NCBI GenBank assembly: GCA_050952085.1
Contig: JBMNKH010000004.1
Span: 310,001-374,000, forward strand
Source: DTU015 sp012837895
GTDB taxonomy: Bacteria; Bacillota; Sulfobacillia; Fermentithermobacillales; Fermentithermobacillaceae
Reading direction: 5' to 3'
DNA length: 64,000 nt
Below, one piece after another: positions 42,206 to 50,108 of this stretch (its first letter is position 1; each line of letters opens with the position of its first letter). Made by a program: the position numbers and the translations under genes. The notes under the pieces are model-generated. The model did no database searches. It was not told the DNA's origin and saw nothing but the letters and a program-made list of their open reading frames with translations.

Positions 42206-42358
42206 ATGCCTCTTTTCAAGATATGAAATGGTAAGGCAAAGAAGCTAAGTCTCAAGGGCTTGAAAAAGGAAAAGGACCTTCAGAGATTTGTCGAAGCAAA
42301 CTGTGATGAGCTATTAGGAGTGCGCTTTATTGTCTCGACAAACTCTGTGAGTCTATAG
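42206..42358 (+). pseudogene. Fragment of a PD-(D/E)XK nuclease-like (DUF5655-type) gene
   Basis: The reading frame begins MPLFKI, hits TGA at 42224-42226, then continues NGKAKKLSLKGLKKEKDLQR and VEANCDELLGVRFIVS to a stop at 42356-42358. The pattern is like the N-terminus of proteins that open MPIFEI..K and include a family nuclease core later; only this start remains. It has a ribosome-binding site (GGGAG) and an internal stop, so it is decayed. Family assignment is from memory of the pattern and moderately sure. Confidence 0.6.
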
Positions 42359-42359
42359 A
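42330..42359 (+). promoter_or_regulatory. Putative promoter of the methyltransferase gene
   Basis: TTGTCT (42330-42335), an 18-nt spacer and TATAGA (42354-42359) lie about 100 nt before the methyltransferase start. It overlaps the 3' end of the nuclease-like pseudogene, so it may be an accidental match. Confidence 0.35.
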
Positions 42360-42460
42360 TACCGGCAATACAAGCAGTGCTTTACGCAACCCGTGTCTGA
42401 ATGGATCCCTCTGGCCACACTTCTCTTGGTGTTCACCATGTCAGTAAGGGGAGAGTCTAT

Positions 42461-43216
42461 ATGAACAACAAATATACAGACATAAACTCCAAGGTCATTG
42501 ATAAATGGGTAGAAGAAGGCTGGGAGTGGGGACAGCCTATCAGTCATGAGGTTTTCGAAAAAGCAAAGAACGGCGATTGGTATGTGCTGTTAACACCTAC
42601 AAAACCCGTCCCAAGGCATTGGTTTTGCGAAATGAAAGGCGCTGAAATATTAGGCCTGGCGTCCGGCGGCGGCCAGCAAATGCCCATATTTTCCGCGTTA
42701 GGTGCAAACTGCACTGTAATGGACTATTCAGAAATGCAGCTACTCAGGGAAAAAGAAGTCGCAAAAAGGGAAAACTATGAAATTCTACTGGTGAAGGCAG
42801 ACATGACAGAACCTTTCCCTTTTGAAGATGAATCCTTCGATCTCATTTTTCACCCCGTCTCCAATTGCTACGTTGAAGATGTTTTCCCCGTTTGGAAGGA
42901 ATGCTACAGGGTGCTCAGAAAAGGTGGCATTCTCTTGGCCGGTCTGGATAATGGCATTAATTACGCATTTGATGATGAAGGCAAGACGCTTATCTGTAAA
43001 CTGCCATATAACCCGTTGAAAGACAGACAACTGTACGAAGAGGCCACAAAGAATGATTGGGGGATTCAGTTTTCCCACACCATCGAAGAACAAATCGGAG
43101 GACAGCTGAGGGCAGGCTTTGTCCTTACAGATATATACCAAGACACAAACGGCCAAGGCGGGCTTCATGAATTCAACATCCCCAGTTTCTATGCGACAAG
43201 GGCAGTCAAGCCGTAG
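42461..43216 (+). CDS. Class I SAM-dependent methyltransferase
   Basis: About 251 aa with a SAM-binding GAEILGLASGGGQQMPIF motif (about 60-77), the acidic loop MDYS and FDLIFHPVSNCYV later. No substrate-specific feature is seen, so the substrate is unknown. ATG 42461 follows GGGGAG by 7 nt; an upstream ATG at 42401 lacks a signal. Codon use is more AT-rich than the flanking core genes, pointing to recent acquisition. Confidence 0.8.
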   Translation: MNNKYTDINSKVIDKWVEEGWEWGQPISHEVFEKAKNGDWYVLLTPTKPVPRHWFCEMKGAEILGLASGGGQQMPIFSALGANCTVMDYSEMQLLREKEVAKRENYEILLVKADMTEPFPFEDESFDLIFHPVSNCYVEDVFPVWKECYRVLRKGGILLAGLDNGINYAFDDEGKTLICKLPYNPLKDRQLYEEATKNDWGIQFSHTIEEQIGGQLRAGFVLTDIYQDTNGQGGLHEFNIPSFYATRAVKP

Positions 43217-43240
43217 GATTTCATGAGGCGGGAAGTGAAA

Positions 43241-43315
43241 ATGGAAGACTATGATGTGGTGAAAAATAATTTTGATGAAATAGCGGAACTCAATGACCCC
43301 AAATGGAACCATAAA
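43241..43315 (+). pseudogene. N-terminal fragment of a second methyltransferase
   Basis: An ATG with a weak GGGAAG signal starts EDYDVVKNNFDEIAELNDPKW, the opening of a known clostridial methyltransferase type. After about residue 24 the similarity stops and the sequence switches to the solute-binding protein reading frame. The frame runs to a TAG at 43337-43339. This is a truncated copy ended by a deletion. Confidence 0.55.
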
Positions 43316-44496
43316 CTCAAGAGAGGCTTGACGGTGTAGCAGATCATACTGAAGGGCTAAAAGTGATCGATGATTACACAGTTGAGATAACTCTTGAGAC
43401 CAGTTTTGCCCCATTCCCGGCTGGCTTGGCTGTTCCCGGCTGTTCAATCTATAACCGCGAAGCAACAGAAGCCAAAGGAACTGACTCCGGTCTGGAACCT
43501 GCCGGAACCGGCCCATTTAAGCTGGTCAAATGGGATTACAACAACGAAATAGTCTTGGAGGCTCATGACGACTACTGGAACGGCAGAGCCAAGCTGGACG
43601 GGATAACAATCAAGATTGTCCCGGACGCAGAGACCCAGAGAATGATGTTTGAAAATGGCGAACTCGATGTTTTTGACCTGGATAGCGCAAGGTCACAGAT
43701 TCCTTACTTCAGAGACAACCCCAACTACAAAATCGAGGACGGCCTTAGGGTAGGAACTTATTATCTGTGTCTGAACCAGGACATGGAACCTTTCAACAAC
43801 ATAAACGAAAGAAGAGCCATTCAATACGCGATTGACAGGGAACTGCTTCTCGAGACCCTGTACTACGGAACCGGTGTCCCGGCAAAAGGCATACTAGGCA
43901 TGGGTCTCGCTGGATACAACCCTGATCTGCCCGGGTTCGAATTTGATCCTGACAAAGCAAAGGCCCTTCTTGAAGAGGCTGGATACGCTCCTGGTGAATG
44001 TCAACTCGAGATCTGGCAGACAGTTGATAGTCCCCAGACTCTAGCTTTCAACGAAACGCTTCAAGCCATGTTGGCCGATGTGGGCATTTCCGTTACAATC
44101 AAGCAGGTAGACAGCGCCTCCTTCTATGCCATTAGGGGCGAGGGAGAAGTCCCGATGTACTTCTCGAGCTGGTCTGCCGACTTTAACGATCCCGACAACT
44201 TCTTGTACACGTTCTTTGGAGCCCAGAATCCCAAGTCAAGGTCTTTCAACTACTGGGATGAGGAAGTCAGAGGTATTTTGGAACAATGCCGTCAGATAAG
44301 CGATCCTGAAGAGCGTTACCGTCTGTATCAAGAAGCTGAATACAAGATCGTATATGAAGATGCCGCTTGGGTTCCGCTGTTCCACCTGAAACACCTATTC
44401 GTGGTTCAACCTTGGGTCAACAATTTCCAAGTATCATGGAACGGCTGGTCCAGCATGTCCTATTACAGCATCGATATTGATACGAATCTAAAGTAA
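43315..44496 (+). pseudogene. Peptide ABC transporter solute-binding protein, N-terminally truncated
   Basis: Family 5 (oligopeptide) solute-binding protein fragment of about 390 residues, in frame from about 43318: GVADHTEGLKVIDDYTVEI, then PAGTGPFKLVKWDYNN and PLFHLKHLFVVQPW near the end. The first part, including any signal peptide and lipobox, is missing and replaced by the methyltransferase fragment. A protein started at GTG 43363 would have no export signal. It is followed by broken permease and ATPase genes. Confidence 0.85.
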
Positions 44497-44508
44497 GTTA
44501 GCAGCTTA

Positions 44509-44559
44509 GGGCTACCTCAGGCAATATATAGCGGTTTATCCGGTGTCCTGAGGTAGCCC
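44509..44559 (+). terminator. Strong intercistronic hairpin
   Basis: Perfect 13-bp arms GGGCTACCTCAGG (44509-44521) and CCTGAGGTAGCCC (44547-44559), with a 25-nt loop. It lies between the binding-protein and permease genes. There is no T-run, so it more likely protects the 3' end of the binding-protein mRNA or attenuates, as is usual in peptide-transport operons. Confidence 0.6.
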
Positions 44560-44584
44560 CATGTATTCAGCGGGGGTGAGGAAG

Positions 44585-45085
44585 ATGGGACGCTTTATTA
44601 TTAACCGTTTGTTGTGGGCAATCCCAGTTTTCATTGGTGTTACGGCATTAACCTTTTTCTTGTTGAACGTCGTGCCTTCTTTGATTATGCCGGCATTGGT
44701 ATTGGGATGGAGTTCAGCCGCCTCTATTAGCAGGCTTACTCGTTCAAGCCTTCTTGAAGCCATCCAGATGGATTATATAAGGACTGCAAGGGCCAAAGGC
44801 TTGAGAGAAAGACTTGTCTTGACCAAACATGCGCTCAAGAATGCTATGCTGCCTGTAGTTACGATTATGGCTCTGCAAATCGCAGGCTTGTTATCAGGAA
44901 CGGTCATTACAGAGAGCGTTTTCGGGATTCCCGGAGTCGGCCGTATTTCCGCCGGCGCCATTCAAAACCGGGACATGCCTTTGCTCCAGGGCAGCGTCAT
45001 TTTTGTGACAATATTAGTAATCCTGGGAAATCTGGTGGCAGACATTTCTTACGGACTGCTTGATCCAGGAATCCGGTATGAATGA
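44585..45085 (+). pseudogene. DppB/OppB-type permease with internal deletion
   Basis: The frame starts MGRFIINRLLWAIPVFIGVT, the normal first transmembrane segment of peptide permeases, and reaches NVVP at residue 31. It then jumps straight to SLIMPALVLGWSSAASISRLT, the conserved cytoplasmic-loop region normally about 140 residues later. The EAA-like loop, TARAKGL, and the end DPGIRYE are intact. At 166 aa instead of about 310, it lacks the central transmembrane helices. The deletion point is near 44678. Confidence 0.85.
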
Positions 45086-45097
45086 AGGTGAAAGTAC

Positions 45098-46001
45098 ATG
45101 AGTGATGAAAGGGAACGCATTCAGATTACAGCAGAGGAATATGACGACGATGGAGTAATCGACCGCACCATGCTGCAAGAAGTATGGTTCCGGTTTAGGC
45201 GAAGTAAGCTTGGAATGGCAGGTGCAATCGGAGTACTGATAATGATCGCCGTGCCCTACTTGCACCTGTAATATCACCTCACGATCCTTATCATGTGGAT
45301 CTGCACAAACAGTTTCTCCCTCCTTCACGGGAGTATTTGTTTGGTACCGATTTTTATGGCAGAGACGTGCTAAGCAGAGTTATTTACGGAAGCCGGATCT
45401 CACTATTAATCGGTCTAATACCCAGTTTTATATCAATGTTCATTGGCACTATAATGGGATTGCTGTCGGGTTATTACGGCAAGTGGGTTGACACTCTCAT
45501 AATGCGCTTGGTAGACATTCTCCTTGCTTTTCCCTCTTTGCTTTTAGCCATGGTTATCATATATACTCTTGGCGCTTCACTAGCCAACCTGTTCATCGCT
45601 TTGGCAGTGGTCGGCTGGGCAAGAGCGGCAAGAGTAGTCAGGTCCCAAACGCTATCCCTGAAAGAACAAGACTTTGTTCAAGCCGCCAAAGCTATAGGAG
45701 TCAAGGACTGGACCATCCTGATAAGACATATATTGCCTAACTGTCTTGCTCCCTTAATCGTACTCCTTACTATGGGGATTCCTTCGGCAATTATGTGGAA
45801 GCAGGGTTGAGTTTTCTAGGCGTCGGAGCGCAGCCACCTACTCCCAGTTGGGGACTTATGGTTTCCGCTGCTAAAGAATACCTGTTTACAGCTCCCTGGA
45901 ATGCCGTATTTCCAGGATTGGCGATTTTGTTCACTGTGCTTTCTTTTAACTTCCTAGGTGACGGGCTCCGCGATGCTTTGGATCCGTTTATGAAGCGTTA
46001 G
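45098..46001 (+). pseudogene. DppC/OppC-type permease with two frameshifts
   Basis: A start with AAGGTGA at ATG 45098 gives SDERERIQITAEEYDDDG and a FRRSKLGMAGA membrane lead-in, then shifts frame between about 45243 and 45256. The next part, LLAPVISPHDPYHVDLHKQF to GIPSAIM, is in another frame up to about 45795. There a second shift leads to EAGLSFLGVGAQPPTPSWG and the normal end DALDPFMKR. All segments together cover a full permease of about 300 residues. Confidence 0.88.
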
Positions 46002-46027
46002 AACTATGCTGAGAGGAAGAGGGTCAC

Positions 46028-47053
46028 ATGGAAGAACTTTTGCGAGTAGAAAACTTGAGCGCCAGCTTTGCCGCAGACTATGGAGAAGTCACAGCAGTTG
46101 ACGGTGTAAGCTTTTCCATCTCACGAGGCGCCACTTTGGGCCTGGTCGGTGAATCAGGTTGCGGCAAATCTGTTACCGCCTTATCGATAATGGGCCTTTT
46201 AGCCAAGACCGCCATTATCGAGTCGGGGAAGATCATGTTTAGGGGCGAGAACCTTCTGGAAAAAAGTGTTGATGAGATGTGCGATATCAGGGGAAATCGT
46301 ATCTCCATGATATTCCAAGAACCAATGACTTCCCTAAATCCTGTGCTTACTATAGGAAACCAGCTGATGGAAGCGATTACGACTCACCAAGACGTGTCTT
46401 CCGAATAAGCTCGCGAAGAAGCTCTAAAGATGCTGTTGCTGGTTGGCATAACAGACGTGGAGTCAAGAATGAATGCATATCCTCATCAGCTATCCGGAGG
46501 AATCCGGCAACGCGTCATGATTGCCATGGCTTTGGCACGCAAGCCCGAATTGGTAATAGCAGATGAGCCTAGTACTGCTTTGGACGTGACTATTCAGGCC
46601 CAAATATTGAGACTCATCCGCGACATTCAAAACAAGAGTAATATGGCTATGCTAATGATTACCCATGACTTAGGCGTAATAGCTGAAGTGGCAGACGAAG
46701 TATGTGTAATGTACGCCGGGCAAATCGTTGAACGTGCTGACGTGTTTACTCTCTTTGAGAAGCCCCTGCACCCATATACCATAGGATTGTTGAGAGCCAG
46801 GCCGTACATTGTAATAGGACAGGAGAAACCAAGACGGCTGGACGCTATTCCTGGAACCGTGCCAAGCATGATAAAGGTACCTCCGGGATGCCGGTTTGCA
46901 CCCAGGTGTGAACATGCCAAAGACATCTGTCGTACTACTTCCCCGTCTTTGATGCACATGGGCCAAGGCCATTATGCCAAGTGTCATATGATGTCTGAAA
47001 ATACTTCTGCGATAGGCGGTGTTAAACAACATATGTACGCACAAGGAACCTGA
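46028..47053 (+). pseudogene. DppD/OppD-type ATPase with in-frame stop
   Basis: One reading frame of 341 codons interrupted only by TAA at 46406-46408. Before it lie Walker A GESGCGKS and the Q-loop IFQEPMTSLNP; after it lie signature LSGGIRQRV, Walker B LVIADEPSTALD and the C-terminal cysteine motif CRFAPRCEHAKDICR. The nonsense codon separates the two halves of the ATPase fold, so it is inactive unless read through. Confidence 0.88.
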
Positions 47054-47120
47054 AGAAGTAGAAGTCGGTGCAGGCCATACCGTGATGTGCCATATGGCCG
47101 AAACAGCAATTGCTGTGTAA
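47040..47120 (+). pseudogene. C-terminal remnant of a second peptide-transport ATPase (DppF-like)
   Basis: The 26-codon stretch HKEPEEVEVGAGHTVMCHMA ends at TAA 47118-47120. It resembles the conserved C-terminal tail (VxxGHxVxCHLAE) of a peptide-transport ATPase. It directly follows the dppD stop, partly overlapping it, so it is probably the last 26 codons of a lost dppF. Confidence 0.5.
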
Positions 47121-47148
47121 CCTGATGGTCGCTGCATAACCTGGTAAG

Positions 47149-47178
47149 AAGAAGGCGGTTCCGGGCAACCGCCTTCTT
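47149..47178. terminator. Bidirectional terminator hairpin
   Basis: AAGAAGGCGGTT (47149-47160) and AACCGCCTTCTT (47167-47178) form a perfect 12-bp stem with a 6-nt CCGGGC loop. It lies between the decayed dpp genes (plus) and the CDF gene (minus), so it can serve both strands; A/T flanks form short U-runs. Confidence 0.8.
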
Positions 47179-47180
47179 AT

Positions 47181-48053
47181 CTACAGTTCTTGCTCAGGTT
47201 CGACATGGGCTATCACTTGTGAATTGGCACAGAATCTTGCCCTGATAGCATCTTCAATATCGTGGACTAGTCTATGTGCGCTTTCAACATCCAGTCTTGG
47301 GTCGACTGTTATGTGTAAGTCAATGTTCAGATTATTCCTGCTGCCCCTGCTTCTGATGTTATGAACATTCTTGACATCTTCAAACCCCATTACAACCTCT
47401 CGTATTTCTTCTGAATCCACAGCCACACCGTCAACCAGCACATCGCTGGTCTCCTTGAAAATCTCATAACCTGCATGAAGGATAAAGCCGGCTACTACTA
47501 ATGACACAATAGGGTCGATGATGGGGGGGAGCCCTAACCTAATGCCTGTCAGAGTTGCCAAGACCCCTGATGATACGTAAATGTCACTTCTCGTGTGCAT
47601 TGAATCTGAAATAAGAATCGGACTGTCGAGTTCTTTCCCCTTCCTATATTCCACAACACAGACAACGATATTGATGACCAGTGTAGCAACTAGCAATATG
47701 AGGCTTTCGGTTGAGATTTCGGGAACGATTGGCTCTTTGAATCTCTCAATTGCCCCCAAGACAACCTTTCCGCCGGCAAACAGAAGCATGATTGAAATGA
47801 ACAAGCCTGCCAACGTTTCAAACTTGTTGTGTCCGTAAGGATGTTCATCATCTTCAGGCTGGGAAGCAAAATGAGCACCGATTAACCCAACAATGTTAGA
47901 AAAACCGTCTGAAAGCGAATGAAAGCCGTCAGCAGTCATGCTCGCACTCTGAATAACTGAGCCCGCAATGATTTTTGTACCGGCTATCAGCAGATTGGCC
48001 AGTAAGATGACGAGGAGCACTTGTTGCACTTTCCTGTAATTGACCTTTCCCAC
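47181..48053 (-). CDS. Cation diffusion facilitator family transporter
   Basis: Divalent metal/H+ antiporter of about 290 aa. The family motif is visible as SMTADGFHSLSDGFSNIVGLIG, with HPYGHNKFETLAG and DSMHTRSDIYVS further on. About six transmembrane helices and a C-terminal cytoplasmic domain are present. GTG 48053 follows GGGAGG by 7 nt; ATGs at 48068-48074 are upstream. The metal is not predictable, with Zn, Fe, Mn or Co all possible. It is intact, unlike its neighbours. Confidence 0.88.
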   Translation of the reverse strand: MGKVNYRKVQQVLLVILLANLLIAGTKIIAGSVIQSASMTADGFHSLSDGFSNIVGLIGAHFASQPEDDEHPYGHNKFETLAGLFISIMLLFAGGKVVLGAIERFKEPIVPEISTESLILLVATLVINIVVCVVEYRKGKELDSPILISDSMHTRSDIYVSSGVLATLTGIRLGLPPIIDPIVSLVVAGFILHAGYEIFKETSDVLVDGVAVDSEEIREVVMGFEDVKNVHNIRSRGSRNNLNIDLHITVDPRLDVESAHRLVHDIEDAIRARFCANSQVIAHVEPEQEL

Positions 48054-48267
48054 ACTAATGCCTCCCATCATCATTATAAGAAATCCGCGTGGAACAAGAT
48101 ACTACCCGGCTATCAGGCGCGTCTTAGCCCGGCCCTAGCCTTGAGAACGGCCTTTTCCTTGAGTTGGGCCCAATATGTATAAAATTACCACCCCAATCCC
48201 ATACTGGAAATAGTATCAAATGTAATCGATGCTGCGTACACATATGAATGTGGGGGCGACCAGGCGG

Positions 48268-48516
48268 ATGCAACTGTTTGACTTGTTCTCAAGAAAGCAA
48301 GAAGGCCAGGATAACGAAATGGCCCAATTGCTAAGAGCCCTTAGGCAAGCCCAAAAGGACTACGACGTGGCGGCGTCCTGTTTTAGGGAAGCCACAGAAG
48401 CGGACAGGGTTGACGAAGCTATCTTCCTGATGGAAGCAGCCAGGAAGAAATACTCCTATTACCTCAGAAAACTCCGGGAGTACACGGCGCAGAACGACCA
48501 AAGCATGTGCCAGTAA
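48268..48516 (+). CDS. YaaL-like protein (DUF2508)
   Basis: An 82-aa helical protein starting MQLFDLFSRKQEGQDNEM with a helical core (EAIFLMEAARKKYSYYLRKL). This is the DUF2508/YaaL pattern. It comes just before bofA, as in Bacillus (recR-yaaL-bofA). Its function is unknown. ATG 48268 is taken as the start; ATG 48229 is an alternative. It is separated from recR by the 6-kb accessory island. Confidence 0.78.
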   Translation: MQLFDLFSRKQEGQDNEMAQLLRALRQAQKDYDVAASCFREATEADRVDEAIFLMEAARKKYSYYLRKLREYTAQNDQSMCQ

Positions 48517-48587
48517 CTTCGCCGACAGGCTGATTTCCCAGAATACAATCCTGCTCACATTCATAGGCATTTCTTGGAGGGATTTTC

Positions 48588-48848
48588 TTGGATCTCAGCT
48601 TAGCTTTAGGTTTTGCTGTGGCCTTGTTGACCGTATATGTCATACTCAGGCTGCTTGCCGGCCGCCTCAAACATCTTGGCAAGGTGGCGCTTAGATCCCT
48701 GGTTGCGTTTTTCGGGATATGGGCGGTGAACATAGCCGGGGGATTTTTCGGGTTTCGCATAGGCCTCAACCTGGTTACTGCCCTTACCGTAGGCATCCTG
48801 GGAGTTCCGGGAGCGCTGCTGCTCCTTGCAGTCAAGTACTTCATCTGA
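48588..48848 (+). CDS. bofA: Pro-sigma-K processing inhibitor BofA
   Basis: An 86-aa membrane protein with two hydrophobic segments and the family pattern RLLAGRLKHLGKVALRSLVAF, then GIWAVNIAGGFFGF. It inhibits SpoIVFB protease in the mother-cell stage of sporulation. TTG 48588 is 7 nt after GGAGG. It supports endospore formation. Confidence 0.9.
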   Translation: MDLSLALGFAVALLTVYVILRLLAGRLKHLGKVALRSLVAFFGIWAVNIAGGFFGFRIGLNLVTALTVGILGVPGALLLLAVKYFI

Positions 48849-48933
48849 CCTGGCCCTTTGATTGGTTTGCAGCATAGGGACCCGGGAAGACTGAAACACG
48901 GAGCGGCACGCAATGAGGTCCTGGATCAGGCGG

Positions 48934-49668
48934 CTAAGGCAAGTAATAATTGGGATCTACCGCGCGGCCTCCGATTTCCACTTCAAAGTGGCAATGAGGG
49001 CCTGTGGCATTCCCTGATTCCCCGACGTAACCGATGATTTCGCCCCTGGTTACCTTCTGCCCTGAGGAAACCACATACCTGGACAGGTGCCCGTACTTGC
49101 TGCGGTATCCTTCCCCGTGGCTTATGATGATAATTCTCCCGTATCCTTCTGACCATCCTGTGAATTCAACCGTCCCGGCTGCAACAGACCTAACCGGTGT
49201 ACCGGACCGGGCTGCTATGTCAATCCCGTTGTGAAACTGCCTCTTTCCTGTAATGGGATGTGTCCTCCAACCAAAGGCATCTGTGACTTTGCCTTCCACA
49301 GGCCATATAAATGAAAGGGCTCTCGACTCGGATTCATCTGCCCTGGTACGGCTAGCACGCAGCAAACCGAGAAGGTCATCGTATTCTTTTGCTTCGTTAA
49401 CGGCAATGTTTTCGCTGAGATCTTGACCGGGGTCAGGCAGGAGGAACATCACTTCCGCGGCAGGCAGCTCCGGTGAAACAGCAGGTTTATCCAATCCGGC
49501 CACGGCGGCGGAGGATTGGATGGCCAGTTGGGAGTGGACCCCGGCGCTCATGCCTGCTACCAAACAAAAAAGCGCCAAGAGCGGCCGCCAAGACCTTCTC
49601 ATCCTGAATATGTAGACAGTTTCGTGGCTCTGCCTCCGGTCCATAAATGGCAACACTCTCCTGTCCAT
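48934..49668 (-). CDS. M23 peptidase, SpoIIQ-like or LytM
   Basis: A 244-aa protein with one N-terminal transmembrane segment (about 28-45, PLLALFCLVAGMSAGV), a spacer and a C-terminal LytM domain. Zinc motifs HNGIDIA and GPHCHFEV are complete, so it may be an active endopeptidase. The family includes SpoIIQ, but a call cannot be made from this alone. The start (ATG 49668) is uncertain; TTG 49653 has AGGAG nearby. It is on the minus strand next to bofA. Confidence 0.85.
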   Translation of the reverse strand: MDRRVLPFMDRRQSHETVYIFRMRRSWRPLLALFCLVAGMSAGVHSQLAIQSSAAVAGLDKPAVSPELPAAEVMFLLPDPGQDLSENIAVNEAKEYDDLLGLLRASRTRADESESRALSFIWPVEGKVTDAFGWRTHPITGKRQFHNGIDIAARSGTPVRSVAAGTVEFTGWSEGYGRIIIISHGEGYRSKYGHLSRYVVSSGQKVTRGEIIGYVGESGNATGPHCHFEVEIGGRAVDPNYYLP

Positions 49669-50108
49669 ATAATATTTACCTGTTTGGGGAAATTATAATA
49701 ACAAGTTATCTATGGCATTAATTAGCGTCAAGGAGATTGCAGGATATCCAAACCAACAGAGGGAATCAAGAGGCAGAAAGGATTGATATCCCAACCCTAT
49801 CATTTATAATCGATTATGTATTCTAGTCAGGCTCTTAAGATAGAACCAACGCTTTAGACCCATGTAAGGACCTGCAGCTTGTGTCTGTTTTGAACGAGTC
49901 TGCATAATATGCCTTACGTTAACCGGGCAGGAATTTTCTCCTCAGGAGAGAATATTGCCTTTTGCAGAACAAAAGTAATCCAGGAACGACAGGTGCGTAA
50001 GGCGCATGGCCACCGTAAGCAAGCAACTTTTTCGAGAAGGAGGGAAGGGCTGCACTTTAATAGGAGGAAGGGCCACGATATCAAGCGGAGTCAGAGTTTG
50101 GCGGGTTT
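49669..50108. other. Divergent intergenic region with promoter and hairpin
   Basis: A 440-nt gap between the minus-strand M23 gene and the plus-strand LysM-M23 gene. It has a promoter-like TTGATA (49783-49788), 16-nt spacer and TATAAT (49805-49810) in the plus direction. A 10-bp hairpin ATTTTCTCCT-c-AGGAGAGAAT lies at about 49931-49951. A small open frame (49909-50115) lies here but has no convincing signal. TTATAAT near 49690-49696 on the minus strand may be a -10 element of the M23 gene. Confidence 0.4.

Noticed and set aside
46406..46408. Programmed readthrough or recoding of the dppD stop
   Set aside because: The codon is TAA, not used for selenocysteine, and all neighbouring transporter genes are also broken, so decay is simpler.
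48075..48228. Metal riboswitch upstream of the CDF transporter
   Set aside because: The 150-nt leader on the minus strand shows no match to the yybP-ykoY or NiCo patterns I know.
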